From: CAVSEK01 sp963726975
GTDB taxonomy: Bacteria > Actinomycetota > Actinomycetes > Mycobacteriales > SCTD01
Length of the DNA stretch: 64,000 bases
NCBI GenBank assembly: GCA_963726975.1
Contig: CAVSEK010000013.1
Location: 806,001 to 870,000 of the forward strand
Direction of reading: 5' to 3'
The notes beneath the pieces are model-generated. The model made no database searches, had not been told where the DNA came from, and worked only from the letters and a program-made list of their open reading frames with translations. Of the stretch, positions 51,736 through 60,649 are shown piece after piece. The number at the start of each line of letters is the position of its first letter. The stretch's first letter is position 1. The position numbers and the translations under genes are program-made.

Positions 51736-53060
51736 GTGCGCACCACGGTCTCGGCGGAGGCGATGGTCGCCACCGTCCGGGCGCACGCCGACCGCGTGCA
51801 CGACCTCGTCCGCCGGCGGGCTGCCCGCCGGAGGTCGCTCCGGGGTGGTCGAGGACAGCGCCCTCGACCTCGTCGACAGCGCCGCCGAGGACCGGCACCA
51901 CCGGCCCGGCTGGTCGGCCGCTGGTTCGCGCTGGCGGCGCGCCGGGCGCGCTCGGCCGGCCTCGACGACGCGTGGCTGCCCGTCGGCAGCGGGCTGCTCG
52001 CCGACGACCAGGAGCAGGAGCTGCTCTCGGCCGGGCTGGACCGCCGCGAGGACCGCGTCGCGGACCGCGCTGCTCCTGCGCGACGCCTACGACCTGCCGG
52101 CGGAGACGGTGGCCGCGGCGCTCGGCGTCGAGGGCGACGGCGTCGCCCGGCTGGTCGGGTCGGCCCGGCTGGACCTGCTGCCCGACGTCTTCGACTCCGA
52201 GCGCGTCGACGACCCGGGGCACGACGTCGAGGCCGGGCTGAGCCGGCTTGGCCGAGAGCCCGGTCGTGGCCCCCGGGGACGCCCCGACCGCCCGGCACGT
52301 GCGGCGCTGCGCGCAGTGCGCCGGCCGTCGTGGAGGCGCAGGAGGACGTCCGACGGCTGCTGGCCGGGCTGTCGGTGGTCGCCCTGCCGGACGAGGACCG
52401 CGAGGAGCTGCTGACCGCGGTCGGTGCCCGCGCCCGCGGGTGCTGCCCGCCGGCGGCCCCGAGCCGCTCAGGCGGTCGCCTCGAGGACGACGGGCGGCGG
52501 GTGCTGTCGCCGGGCCCGGTGCTGCTGGCGCTGCTGCTGGCCGTCGCCGCCGGGGTCGGTCTCGGGGCCTTGCTCAGCCGGCCGGCTCCGGTACGGCGGC
52601 GGCCTTCACGCCGCTGCCGCCGGTCACCGCCCCGGTGCCGACGCCGCTGCCCGGCGACACCCCGCTGCCGACGCCGACGGCGGCCGGGCCCGCGTCCACG
52701 ACGACGGTGTTCACCTACCCGCCGGTGCCGACCACGCCGCGCCGCCCGGCCCCGCCGACGCCCGCCGACCGCGCCGACCGCCGCGCCGCCGCCGGTCGCT
52801 CGACCCCTCCTCCGGCCCGGCCGGCGACCGCACGTGACGGTGCCGGCCTCCGGCTGGACGCCCGGCAGCACCGTCGTGGTGTCGCTGCTGCGACGCCGCG
52901 GGACCGCCCGGTCGGCGACACCCGCACCACGGTCGTGCCGGCCTGCGGCCGCTTCACGGCCACCCTGCCGGTCGGGGCCGGCGGCGGGCCGCCCGGCGGC
53001 TACGCCGTCGTGGCCGGCGACGGTTCCCGCTCGGCGCGCGCGACCTACACGGCATCCTGA
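51736..53060 (+). CDS. Sigma-like/zinc-finger transmembrane protein with extracytoplasmic domain (frameshifted)
   Basis: After frame correction, about 435 residues. The N-terminal half resembles sigma-factor regions 2 and 4 (RLVGRWFALAARRARSAGL; LLLRDAYDLPAETVAAALGVEGDGVARLV), followed by a ZAS-type zinc finger (ARHVRRCAQCA), an Ala/Leu transmembrane helix (VLLALLLAVAAGVGLGALLS near 52520-52580), a Pro/Thr-rich stalk and an Ig-like exported domain (TVPASGWTPGSTVVVSLL). It thus looks like sigma-like and anti-sigma parts in one membrane protein. At least eight frame changes. GTG at 51736 or ATG at 51760. No named family is assigned with certainty. Confidence 0.6.
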
Positions 53061-53075
53061 CCCGGGCCCGACGCC

Positions 53076-53695
53076 GTGACCCTCGACCCTGCTCGACTGG
53101 CGGCGCCGCACCGCCGCGGCCTACGCCGCCTACCGCGCCGCCGCCGACCCCGCCGCCGGCTGGGAGGCCTGGCGCGGCCCGCGCGACGAGCTGCTCGCCG
53201 GGCACCGCCGAGTCGCGCGCTGCCGACCGGGCGGAGGTGCCGTACGCGCCGTACGACCCGGCGCTGCGGCTCGGAGGTCGCGCTCGACCCGGACGTCGCG
53301 CCGCAGCACCTCGACGTGGCGACCGGCACCGACGGCGTCGTCGCCGTTCGACCGGGTCGGCGTGCTGCGGCTGCCGCGGGCTCGGGCAGCCTCGACGTGT
53401 GGCGGCTCGGGTCGTACGGCGGCGGGGCTGTTCGTGCCGGTGAAGGACGCGACCGCCGGGCCGCACGACGTACGGCGGCGGGCGCTACCTGCTCGACACC
53501 GTCAAGGGCGCCGACCCGGGCGGCGACGTCGACCCGGTCACCGGCCGCGGCACGCTCGTCGTCGACCTCAACCTGGCCTACCACCCCTCCTGCGCGTACG
53601 ACCCGGCGTGGGCCTGCCCGCTCGCGCCGCCCGGCAACGTGCTCGACGCGGCCGTCGACGCCGGCGAGCTGCTGCCGCCGGGCGGCTGGTACTGA
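53076..53695 (+). CDS. DUF1684 domain protein (frameshifted)
   Basis: About 205 residues: WRRRTAAAYAAYRAA near the N-terminus, then GVLRLPGLGSLDVWRLGSYGGGLFVPVKDATAG, GGGRYLLDTVKGAD and the C-terminal LVVDLNLAYHPSCAYDPAWACPLAPPGN, the conserved DUF1684 end with paired cysteines. Frame changes at about 53090, 53205, 53270, 53345 and 53425. DUF1684 proteins are of unknown function. Lies 15 bp after the sigma-like gene and converges with aroG. Confidence 0.75.
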
Positions 53696-53718
53696 TTGCG
53701 TCGGCCCAGGCGCGGTGG

Positions 53719-55058
53719 TCAGCCCCGCCGGCGCTGCAGCATCTCGGCGACGAGGAACGCCAGCTCCAGCGACTGCCCGTCGTTCAGCCGCGGGTCGCAG
53801 GCCGTCTCGTAGCGGCCGGCCAGGTCGGCGTCGGTGATCTCGTGCGCGCCGCCGAGGCACTCGGTGACGTCGTCGCCGGTCAGCTCGACGTGCACGCCGC
53901 CGGGGTGCGTGCCGAGCGCCGCGTGCACCTCGAAGAAGCCGAGCACCTCGTCCATCACGTCGTCGAAGTGCCGGGTCTTGTAGCCGTTGCTGCTCTCGCG
54001 GGTGTTGCCGTGCATCGGGTCGCAGTGCCAGACCACGCTGTCCGGACCGCGGGCGTCCTCGACGGCCGCGACGATGCCGGGCAGCACCTGCGCGCACCCG
54101 GCCGGCGCCCATCCGGCTGATGACCGTCAGCCGGCCCGGCTCGCGGTCCGGGTCGAGCCGCTCGCACAGCGCCACCACGTCGTCGGGGCGCGCCGACGGG
54201 CCGACCTTGAGGCCGATCGGGTTGGCGAGGCGGGCGAGCAGGTCGACGTGCGCGCCGTCGAGGTCGCGGGTGCGCTCGCCGACCCAGAGCAGGTGCGCCC
54301 GACAGGCCGTACGGCCGGCCGCTCCGCTCGTCGGTGCGGGTCAGCGCCCGCTCGTACTCCAGCAGCAGCGCCTCGTGGCTCGAGTACAGCTCGACGCCGT
54401 GCGTCTCGCTCATCTGCTCGAGGTCGAGGCCGCAGGCGCGCATGAAGCCGAGCGCGCGGTCGATGTCGCGGGCCAGCGCCTCGTAGCGCGAGCCCGGCCG
54501 GGCTGCTCGCGACGAAGGCGGTGTTCCAGTCGTGCACGGCGGCGAGGTCGGCGCTGCCGTCGGTGGCCATCGCGCGCATGAAGTTCATCGTCGCGGCGCT
54601 GTTGGCGTAGGCCCGGACCATCCGCTGCGGGTCGGGGGTGCGGTCGCCGTGCAGGTCGTTGACCGCGTCGCCGCGGTAGGACGGCCGGCCGTCGGCCTCG
54701 AGGTCGGCGCTGCGGGGCTTGGCGTACTGCCCGGCGAGCCGGCCGACCTTGACGACCGGCACGCTCGCGCCGTACGTCAGCACGACGGCCATCTGCAGCA
54801 GCGTGCGGACCTTGCCGCGGATGCCCTCGGCGGTGTTGGCGGCGAACGTCTCGGCGCAGTCGCCGCCCTGCAGCAGGAACGCCTCGCCGCGCGCCACGGC
54901 GCGAGCCGGGTGCGCAGCACGTCGCACTCCTGCGGCTGCACCAGCGGCGGGACCTCCGCCAGCGTGCGGGAGACGCCGTCGAGGGCCGCCCGGTCGGGCC
55001 AGGCCGGCTGCTGGGCAGCGGGCAGGGTGCGCCAGGCGTCGAGGTCGGTGACGGTCAC
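53719..55058 (-). CDS. aroG: Class II DAHP synthase (AroG type, frameshifted)
   Basis: About 446 residues, the plant-like class II enzyme that is the usual DAHP synthase of actinomycetes. Pieces: VTVTDLDAWRTLPAAQQPAWPD, AFLLQGGDCAETFAANTAEGIRGKVRTLLQMAVVLTYGASVPVVKVGR (in pieces), GDAVNDLHGDRTPDPQRMVRAY, ISRMGAGRVREVLPGIVAAV, VVWHCDPMHGNTRESSNGYKTRHFDDVMDEV, and the metal/substrate end. Breaks near 54102, 54301, 54500 and 54903. TACGCT lies 7 nt before the GTG. M. tuberculosis aroG (Rv2178c) sits likewise close to pknL and Rv2179c. Confidence 0.87.
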
Positions 55059-55065
55059 GGCCTCC

Positions 55066-55071
55066 AGCGTA
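55066..55071 (-). promoter_or_regulatory. -10 box of aroG
   Basis: TACGCT on the minus strand, 7 nt before GTG 55058; leaderless geometry. Confidence 0.6.
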
Positions 55072-55090
55072 GGTGGGCCCGGCGGCGCGG

Positions 55091-55815
55091 TCAGGGCACG
55101 ACGGTGACCGGCGTCCCCAGCGGCAGGCCGACCTGCTCGGCGAGCCGGGTGACCACGTCGTCCGCCACGACCACGCAGCCGACCGCGACGTCCGTGCCGA
55201 TCCCGGCGGGCGTGCCCGTGCCGCTGATGGCCAGCACGCCGCTCGCGGCGGCGAAGGCCGCCGGGGTCGTGGTGCCGCCGGAGAGCGCGTACGCGTACGG
55301 CCCGTACGGCCCGGCCGGGTCGGGCGGGCGCAGCAGCTCGGTGACGTAGTACGCGGTGCCGGCCACCAGGCGGTCGGTGGTGCCGGTGCCGGCGGGGGCG
55401 GTGAGGACGGGCTCCCCGTCGCGGGTGACGGTCAGCTCGTGGCGGCCGAGCGAGACCTGCACGGCGTACGGGTCGGCGGTCAGCGTCACCGCGTCGGCCG
55501 GACCCAGCCGGTGCTGCCCGCGGGCGCCGTGGGCAGCAGGACCTGCAGGCGGTCGGGCCGACGCTCGAGGACCAGCAGCACCAGGCCGCCGGAGATGGTG
55601 GTGCGGCGGTCCAGCGTGGTGACCGGGGCCTGCGCGTCGGCGGCGTCGAAGACCGGCACCTCGTCGACCACGGCGGTGGCCACGGTCGTCGGCGGCACGG
55701 CGGGGGTGCTGCTGCTCGGCGCGACCGGCAAGGTGCTGGGCGGCGGCTCGGACGAGCATCCCGCCAGCACGAGGGCAGCCAGCGCGAGGGCGGCCAGCGG
55801 TCGGGGTCGGGGCAC
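55091..55815 (-). CDS. L,D-transpeptidase-like lipoprotein (one frameshift)
   Basis: About 241 residues. The signal peptide ends in the lipobox LVLAGC, so the protein is membrane-tethered outside the cell. A Pro/Ser/Thr-rich linker precedes a beta-rich domain and a YkuD-like catalytic region: LGRHELTVTRDGEPVLTAPAGTG, then SGTGTPAGIGTDVAVGCVVVADDVV. The presumed nucleophile Cys (AVGC) is kept but the usual HGT and SHGC histidines are replaced, so activity is doubtful. One frame change near 55500. TACCTT lies 7 nt before the GTG. Confidence 0.72.
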
Positions 55816-55822
55816 GACCGGC

Positions 55823-55828
55823 AAGGTA
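55823..55828 (-). promoter_or_regulatory. -10 box of the L,D-transpeptidase-like gene
   Basis: TACCTT on the minus strand, 7 nt before GTG 55815. It is 11 bp from the -10 box (CACGCT, 55840-55845) of the divergent macro-domain gene, so the two promoters lie back to back. Confidence 0.55.
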
Positions 55829-55851
55829 CCGGCGCGTGCCACGCTGGGCGG

Positions 55852-56343
55852 GTGGAGATCGCGGTCGTGCGGGGCGACATCACGCGGCAACCGGTCGAGG
55901 CGGTCGTGACCGCGGCGAACGCGGCGCTGCGCGGCGGCGGTGGTGTCGACGGTGCCGTGCACCGGGCGGCGGGTCCGGAGCTGGTGCACGCGTCCCGGGC
56001 GCTGGCCCCCTGCCCGTCCGGGTCGGCGGTCGTGACGCCGGCCTTCGGGCTGGCGCCGGTGCGGTGGGTGGTGCACGCGGTCGGACCGGTGTGGTCGGGG
56101 TCCTCCGACGACGCGCGCCTGCTGGCCTCGGCCTACACGGCGGCGCTCGCCCGCTGCGACGAGGTGGGGGCGCGCTCCGTCGCCTTCCCGGCGATCTCCA
56201 CCGGCGTGTACGGCTACCCGCTGGAGGAGGCCGCGCAGGTCTCGGTCACGGCGGTGCGCGGGACCCCGACGCAGGTCGAGCGGTGCCTGCTGGTCGCCTT
56301 CGACGTGCGGTCGGCAGCGGCGTGGGAGGCTGCCTTGCGCTGA
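55852..56343 (+). CDS. Macro domain (ADP-ribose/O-acetyl-ADP-ribose hydrolase-like) protein
   Basis: A 163-residue single macro domain: VVRGDITRQPVEAVVTAANAALRGGGGVDGAVHRAAG (GDIT and NAAN-like loop, catalytic GGGVDGA loop), VVHAVGPVW and the phosphate loop FPAISTGVYGYPLEEAAQVS. Such proteins remove ADP-ribose from proteins or hydrolyse O-acetyl-ADP-ribose. CACGCT 6 nt before the GTG suggests a leaderless mRNA. No ADP-ribosyltransferase gene is adjacent. Confidence 0.9.
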   Translation: MEIAVVRGDITRQPVEAVVTAANAALRGGGGVDGAVHRAAGPELVHASRALAPCPSGSAVVTPAFGLAPVRWVVHAVGPVWSGSSDDARLLASAYTAALARCDEVGARSVAFPAISTGVYGYPLEEAAQVSVTAVRGTPTQVERCLLVAFDVRSAAAWEAALR

Positions 56344-56373
56344 GGGGCGTGCGCCGGGTCCGGGAGGTCTGCG

Positions 56374-56604
56374 TTGGTCGTCGGTGTCGCGGGAGCGCTG
56401 GTGCTGCTCCTCGTCGTGGTCGGGCTCGTGCTGCAGGTGCTCGCGCTGGTCGACGCGGCTCGTCGCCCGGATGTCGACCTGGCACCGCGCGGTGGCAAGA
56501 CCCTGTGGGTCGCCCTGCTCGCCGTCGGACTCGTGGTGCCGGGCGGCGCGGTGCTCGCGATCGTCTACCTGCTGGCCGTGCGTCCGCGCGCCCGCCCCGC
56601 CTGA
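56374..56604 (+). CDS. Small membrane protein (DUF2516/PLDc_N-like)
   Basis: A 76-residue protein with two hydrophobic helices around a central VDAARRPDVDLAPRGGKTLW loop, resembling DUF2516 or the N-terminal membrane part of cardiolipin-synthase-like proteins (ALVDAARR-x-D). The start is a TTG preceded by GGGAGG, a rare strong ribosome site in this window. Function unknown. Confidence 0.65.
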   Translation: MVVGVAGALVLLLVVVGLVLQVLALVDAARRPDVDLAPRGGKTLWVALLAVGLVVPGGAVLAIVYLLAVRPRARPA

Positions 56605-56812
56605 GGCCGCACAGCCGGCTCAGGTGCGGAGGGAGCTCCGCGGCCGCTGGTGGCACCTCGCCCGGCACCCCCGCCCTCGCGAGCGCGCTGTCCTGCCGGT
56701 CCGTCGGCCGGGTGCGTCGGCGGCCGCTGCTGAGCTCGGGCGTGCCAGCGTCCCGGAGCCTGGTGGGTTCCGGGTCGTCGGGCGCGGGGCGTGGGCGGGT
56801 CAGGGTGGTGGG

Positions 56813-58662
56813 TCAGGGTGGCGGGTGGGTGGCTCGGCCGGTGGGGCTGGTCCAGGTGGTGGTGCCGTCGGGGTGGGCGCGGCCGTGCCAGCCGGCGTGC
56901 TTGAGCCGGTGGTGGTGTCGGCACAGGGGTTGGAGGTTGGCGGTGGTGGTCTGGCCGTGGGGGTGGGCGTCGCGGTGGTCCAGGTCGCAGCCGCGGGCGC
57001 GTCGGTTGCAGCCGGCCCAGCAGCACCGTGGTGTCTGCAGCCGGATCAGGCGTGTGTGGGCGGCGGTGGGGGTGTAGCTGGTGGTCGGGGGCGGCGGGAC
57101 GGGCAGGTCGCTGGTCAGGGTCTGCAGCAGCTGCGGGATGGTCACCTGCACCGGGTGGTCCTGTGCGGGGCAGGCGGCCTGTCTGCCGTCTGGACGGGCC
57201 TTGCCGGTCGGGTGCAGGAGCTGGTCCAGCGGGACGGCGGTGGCGTCGACGGCGACGACCTGCCCGAGCGGGTCGATGCAGACCCGTCGGATGCTGATGC
57301 CGCTGAGCCCGACCGGGAGCCCGGCGGGGTCGGTGAGCAGCTCGCTGAGCAGCTGCGGGTCGACCGGCCCGAACCCGACGAGCTCGGCGACACCCTGCCG
57401 CGGCCACACGCGCGGCTCGGGCCGCTGGGCTCCCCGGCCCTCCCCGACCGCGCCGACCGCCCCGACCGTCCCCGTCGACTGCGACTGTCCTCGTCGACCG
57501 CGGTGTCCTCATCGACCGCGGTGCCGTCGTCGACCGGGTCGCCGTCGGCCGTGTCCTTCGGCAGCAGCGGGCCGGCGGGCGTCGGGGTGCCGATGGGGGC
57601 GCCGGCGGGGGTGGGGGTGCTGGTGAGGTGGGCGAGCAGGACGGGGGTGAGCTGGCTGCGGATGCTGACCGGTTCGGCGAGGTCCGGGCCGTGGGGCTGC
57701 GGGACCGGCCGGGTGCTGGTGACCTGCACCGGGATCTCCAGGTCCAGCTCCAGCGGCACCCCGCCACCGGCCCGGGCGACCAGCGCGGCGATCAGCGCGT
57801 CGACCTGCCGCTGCCCGGACGTGCGCTCATCGGCCGGGTCGTCGGTGTCGGCGAGCTGCTCGAGCAGCCGCTTCGCCGCGCTGAGCCCGACGCCCGGGCC
57901 GGTCGCGGTCAGGTCCGCCAGCCCGTCGGGGTAGCCGCGCAGCCGCACCCCGGTGGCGTACCGGGCGGCCTGCTGACGTCGACGGGCCGCCCCTGCCGGG
58001 TCCAGCCGGACCTCGGCCCGACCGATCGCCTGCCCGAGCCGGCCCGGAGTGTCGCTCCAGCCGCGCAACCGGCGCTGCTCGTCACGCCGGCCGAGCAGCT
58101 GCTGCACGATCCGGTGCGCCAACTGCTCACCCACCGGCGGCAGCCCCTCCACCGGCTCGTCGGCCCCGTCGGGGTCGGCGGGGTCGGCGGTTCCGGCGGT
58201 TCCGGCGGTTCCGGGCATCAGCACCGACGGGTCCGGCAGCGCCCGGTCCGCCGCCAGGAACCCCGCGACGCTCAACCCGCCGCCGTCGAGCAGCTCCCGC
58301 AGCAGCGGCAGGTCCTCCAGGCGCTGCCACAGCCCCAGCCGCGCCTGCGCCGTCATCGGGTGGACCTGCAGCGCCCACGCCAGCTCCGCACCGGCCTGCT
58401 CGCACACCGACACCGCCCGCCCCGGCCGGCCCGAGCCGGCGGTGACGGTCGACCCGCCCAGCAGCCCCTCGTGCTCCAGGCACGCCGCCGCGAACACCTG
58501 CTGCGCGGCGTCCAACGACGCCACGAACGCCCGCGCGTACGCCACCTCGACCTGCCGCAACGCCTGCACCGCCCGCTGGGTCCGGCCCGGCCCGGCCAGC
58601 CGCTGCCCCTGGTCGCCGGGCAGCCGCTCCTGGCCATCGGGCCCCACACCACTGTCGAACAC
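56813..58662 (-). CDS. DUF222/HNH endonuclease domain protein (13E12-like, one frameshift), LexA-controlled
   Basis: About 616 residues: a long helical DUF222 domain (VAYARAFVASLDAAQQVFAAACLEHEGLL, AWALQVHPMTAQARLGLWQRL) and a C-terminal HNH nuclease (CCWAGCNRRARGCDLDHRDAHPHGQTT, LCRHHHRLKHAGW) with zinc cysteines and the DLDH/HHH catalytic residues. A frame change near 57430 separates most of DUF222 from the HNH half. The GTG at 58662 is part of a perfect LexA palindrome and 7 nt after TAGACT, so the leaderless start is operator-controlled. Mycobacterial 13E12 relatives are DNA-damage induced. Its DNA target is unknown. Confidence 0.82.
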
Positions 58663-58670
58663 GTGTTCGA
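58655..58670. promoter_or_regulatory. Perfect LexA (SOS) box overlapping the HNH gene start
   Basis: TCGAACACGTGTTCGA is a perfect 16-bp palindrome matching TCGAAC-N4-GTTCGA. It covers the last base of the -10 box, the start site and the first codons of the DUF222/HNH gene, the ideal position for repression. The other side of it, 58671-59029 (about 360 bp, up to the pfkA stop), holds no gene or repeat I can support. Confidence 0.88.
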
Positions 58671-58675
58671 GTCTA
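58670..58675 (-). promoter_or_regulatory. -10 box of the DUF222/HNH gene
   Basis: TAGACT on the minus strand, 7 nt before the GTG at 58662; the LexA palindrome overlaps its 3' end. Confidence 0.65.
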
Positions 58676-59029
58676 CGAGGTCGACCGGAGGCCGTCAAGC
58701 ACCTGCGCACGGGTGCGCGGACAGCCGCGCCCCCGCGTGGGACGACCGGCACCGCTCCCGCGCCGACGGCACCGGGTCGCCCTGCGGACGCCGCTGCAGG
58801 GCCCGCTCCCCGCCCGCTGTCCTCCGCCCGGCCGGCCGCGGCGCAGGCGGCACAGCTCCGCGCGAGGACGCGGGGCGCCTGGACCTGGTCGTGCGCGTGC
58901 TGCACGTCCGCTCAGGGCCAGGACCACCGTGCCGCCCGTACCGCGTCCGGGGACCACCTGCAGCGTGGGCGGCGAGCGCCGCGCCCCCACCGCGCCCCGA
59001 CCGCACCCCCACCGCGCCGGCGCCCCGCC

Positions 59030-60055
59030 TCAGCCGAAGAAGACCTCTGCCTCGGCGTACCGCTCGACCGGCACCGTCTTCAGCTCGCGGGTGGCCTCCT
59101 CGAGCGGCACGCGCACGATGTCGGTGCCGCGCAGCGCGACCATGACGCCGCTGGCACCGTCGTGCACCGCGTCGATGGCGTGCAGGCCGAAGCGGGTGGC
59201 GAGCACCCGGTCGTACGCCGTGGGCGACCCCCCGCGCTGCACGTGCCCGAGCACCGTGGCCCGCGCCTCCTTGCCCGTGCGCGCCTCGATCTCCTGCTCG
59301 AGCCGGTGCCCGATGCCGCCGAGCCGCACGTGCCCGAACGCGTCGAGCTCCCCCTCCTGCACGGCCATCGTCCCCTCGCGCGGCACCGCGCCCTCCGCGA
59401 CGACGAGGATCGGCGCGTACTCCAGCGCGAAGCGCGACTCGACGTAGCGGCACACCTCGTCGATGTCGAAGGGCCGCTCGGGGATGAGGATGACGTTGGC
59501 CCCGCCGGCGAGCCCCGCGTGCAGCGCGATCCAGCCCGCGTGCCGGCCCATGACCTCGCAGATGAGCACCCGGTGGTGCGACTCCGCCGTGGTGTGCAGC
59601 CGGTCGATCGCCTCCGTCGCGATGGTGACGGCGGTGTCGAAGCCGAACGTGTAGTCGGTCGCCCCGAGGTCGTTGTCGATCGTCTTCGGCACGCCGACGA
59701 CGGTCAGCCCCTCCGCCGCGAGCCGGGTCGCGACGCCGAGCGTGTCCTCGCCACCGATGGCGATGAGGGCCTCGACGCCGTCGGCGGCCAGCGTCCCGCG
59801 GATCCGCTCGACGCCGCCGTCGACCTTCAGCGGGTTGGTGCGGCTGGACCCGAGGACCGTCCCGCCGCGCGGCAGGATGCCGCGCACCTCGGCGACGCCG
59901 AGCGGCCGGCTGGTGCCCTCCAGCGGTCCCTTCCAGCCGTCGCGGTAGCCGACGAACTCGTGGCCGTACGTCTCGACGCCCTTGCGCACCACCGCCCTGA
60001 TCACCGCGTTGAGCCCCGGGCAGTCGCCCCCGCCGGTCAGCACCCCGATGCGCAC
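59030..60055 (-). CDS. pfkA: 6-phosphofructokinase
   Basis: A 341-residue PFK: RIGVLTGGGDCPGLNAVIRAVV, the GGTVLGSSRTNP loop, the donor-site IAIGGEDTLGVATRLA, the catalytic PKTIDNDLGATDYTFGFDTAV and MGRHAGWIALHAGLAGGAN. The residues GED and PKTIDND (Asp and Lys where E. coli has Gly) occur in PPi-dependent enzymes such as that of Amycolatopsis, but related ATP enzymes of actinomycetes may share them, so the phosphoryl donor is undecided. TAGCGT lies 8 nt before the GTG. Confidence 0.92.
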   Translation of the reverse strand: MRIGVLTGGGDCPGLNAVIRAVVRKGVETYGHEFVGYRDGWKGPLEGTSRPLGVAEVRGILPRGGTVLGSSRTNPLKVDGGVERIRGTLAADGVEALIAIGGEDTLGVATRLAAEGLTVVGVPKTIDNDLGATDYTFGFDTAVTIATEAIDRLHTTAESHHRVLICEVMGRHAGWIALHAGLAGGANVILIPERPFDIDEVCRYVESRFALEYAPILVVAEGAVPREGTMAVQEGELDAFGHVRLGGIGHRLEQEIEARTGKEARATVLGHVQRGGSPTAYDRVLATRFGLHAIDAVHDGASGVMVALRGTDIVRVPLEEATRELKTVPVERYAEAEVFFG

Positions 60056-60063
60056 GGGTCGGG

Positions 60064-60069
60064 ACGCTA
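60064..60069 (-). promoter_or_regulatory. -10 box of pfkA
   Basis: TAGCGT on the minus strand, 8 nt before GTG 60055; near-leaderless geometry. Confidence 0.55.
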
Positions 60070-60114
60070 CGCGCTCGACCGCCACCGAGCCCAGGTGGTC
60101 GCGGAGGTGCTCGT

Positions 60115-60600
60115 TCAGACGTCGAGCCCGAGCAGGTAGGCGCGCTCGGCGAGCGCCTCCCAGCGCGCCTTGACGTGCCGCGCGTCGGCGAGCGCGTCGT
60201 GCCGCCCGCTCTGCTGCTGCGGCAGCGCCGGGCGCCCCAGGTGCTCCCACAGCTGCCGCACGTCGAAGGTCACCCGCGGCACCGCGCGCGGCAGGGCGGG
60301 CATCGCCCCCCACAGCTGGCACAGCGCGACGTGGTCGTACGCGCCGTACCAGGCCCACAGCACCGGGTCGGCGCCGAGGAACTCGAGCAGCTCGTCGCGG
60401 ATCACCGCCCGCGGCTTCCACGTGGACGCCGGCGGCAGCTGCGGCAGCACGTGGTCGCGGACCCAGGGGTGCACGGCCAGGGGGTCGAAGTCGCTGCTGA
60501 CGGCGTAGAACTCCCGCCCGTCCTCCGCCACCGCACCCACCGAGACCAGCGTGATCTCCCGCTCGGTGTCGCCGAACTCGAGGTCGTAGAAGACGCGCAC
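60115..60600 (-). CDS. Rv2179c-like 3'-5' exoribonuclease
   Basis: A 161-residue DEDDh exonuclease. The first motif is VFYDLEFGDTEREI (D6, E8), the second WAWYGAYDHVAL (Asp), and the third GRHDALADARH (His and Asp). The M. tuberculosis homologue Rv2179c degrades 3' overhangs of RNA. It lies downstream of the aroG region and next to pfkA, in an order comparable to that species. CAGACT 6 nt before the GTG suggests leaderless mRNA. It is divergent from asnO across 49 bp. Confidence 0.88.
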   Translation of the reverse strand: MRVFYDLEFGDTEREITLVSVGAVAEDGREFYAVSSDFDPLAVHPWVRDHVLPQLPPASTWKPRAVIRDELLEFLGADPVLWAWYGAYDHVALCQLWGAMPALPRAVPRVTFDVRQLWEHLGRPALPQQQSGRHDALADARHVKARWEALAERAYLLGLDV

Positions 60601-60649
60601 GCGCCCAGTCTGGCGTTTGACGGGCCCGGGCAGCGATCACAGGTCAGGG

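Noticed and set aside
58671..59029. Small gene in the 360-bp gap between the HNH gene and pfkA
   Set aside because: Only low-complexity Arg/Pro-rich frames on either strand and no start with promoter or ribosome site.
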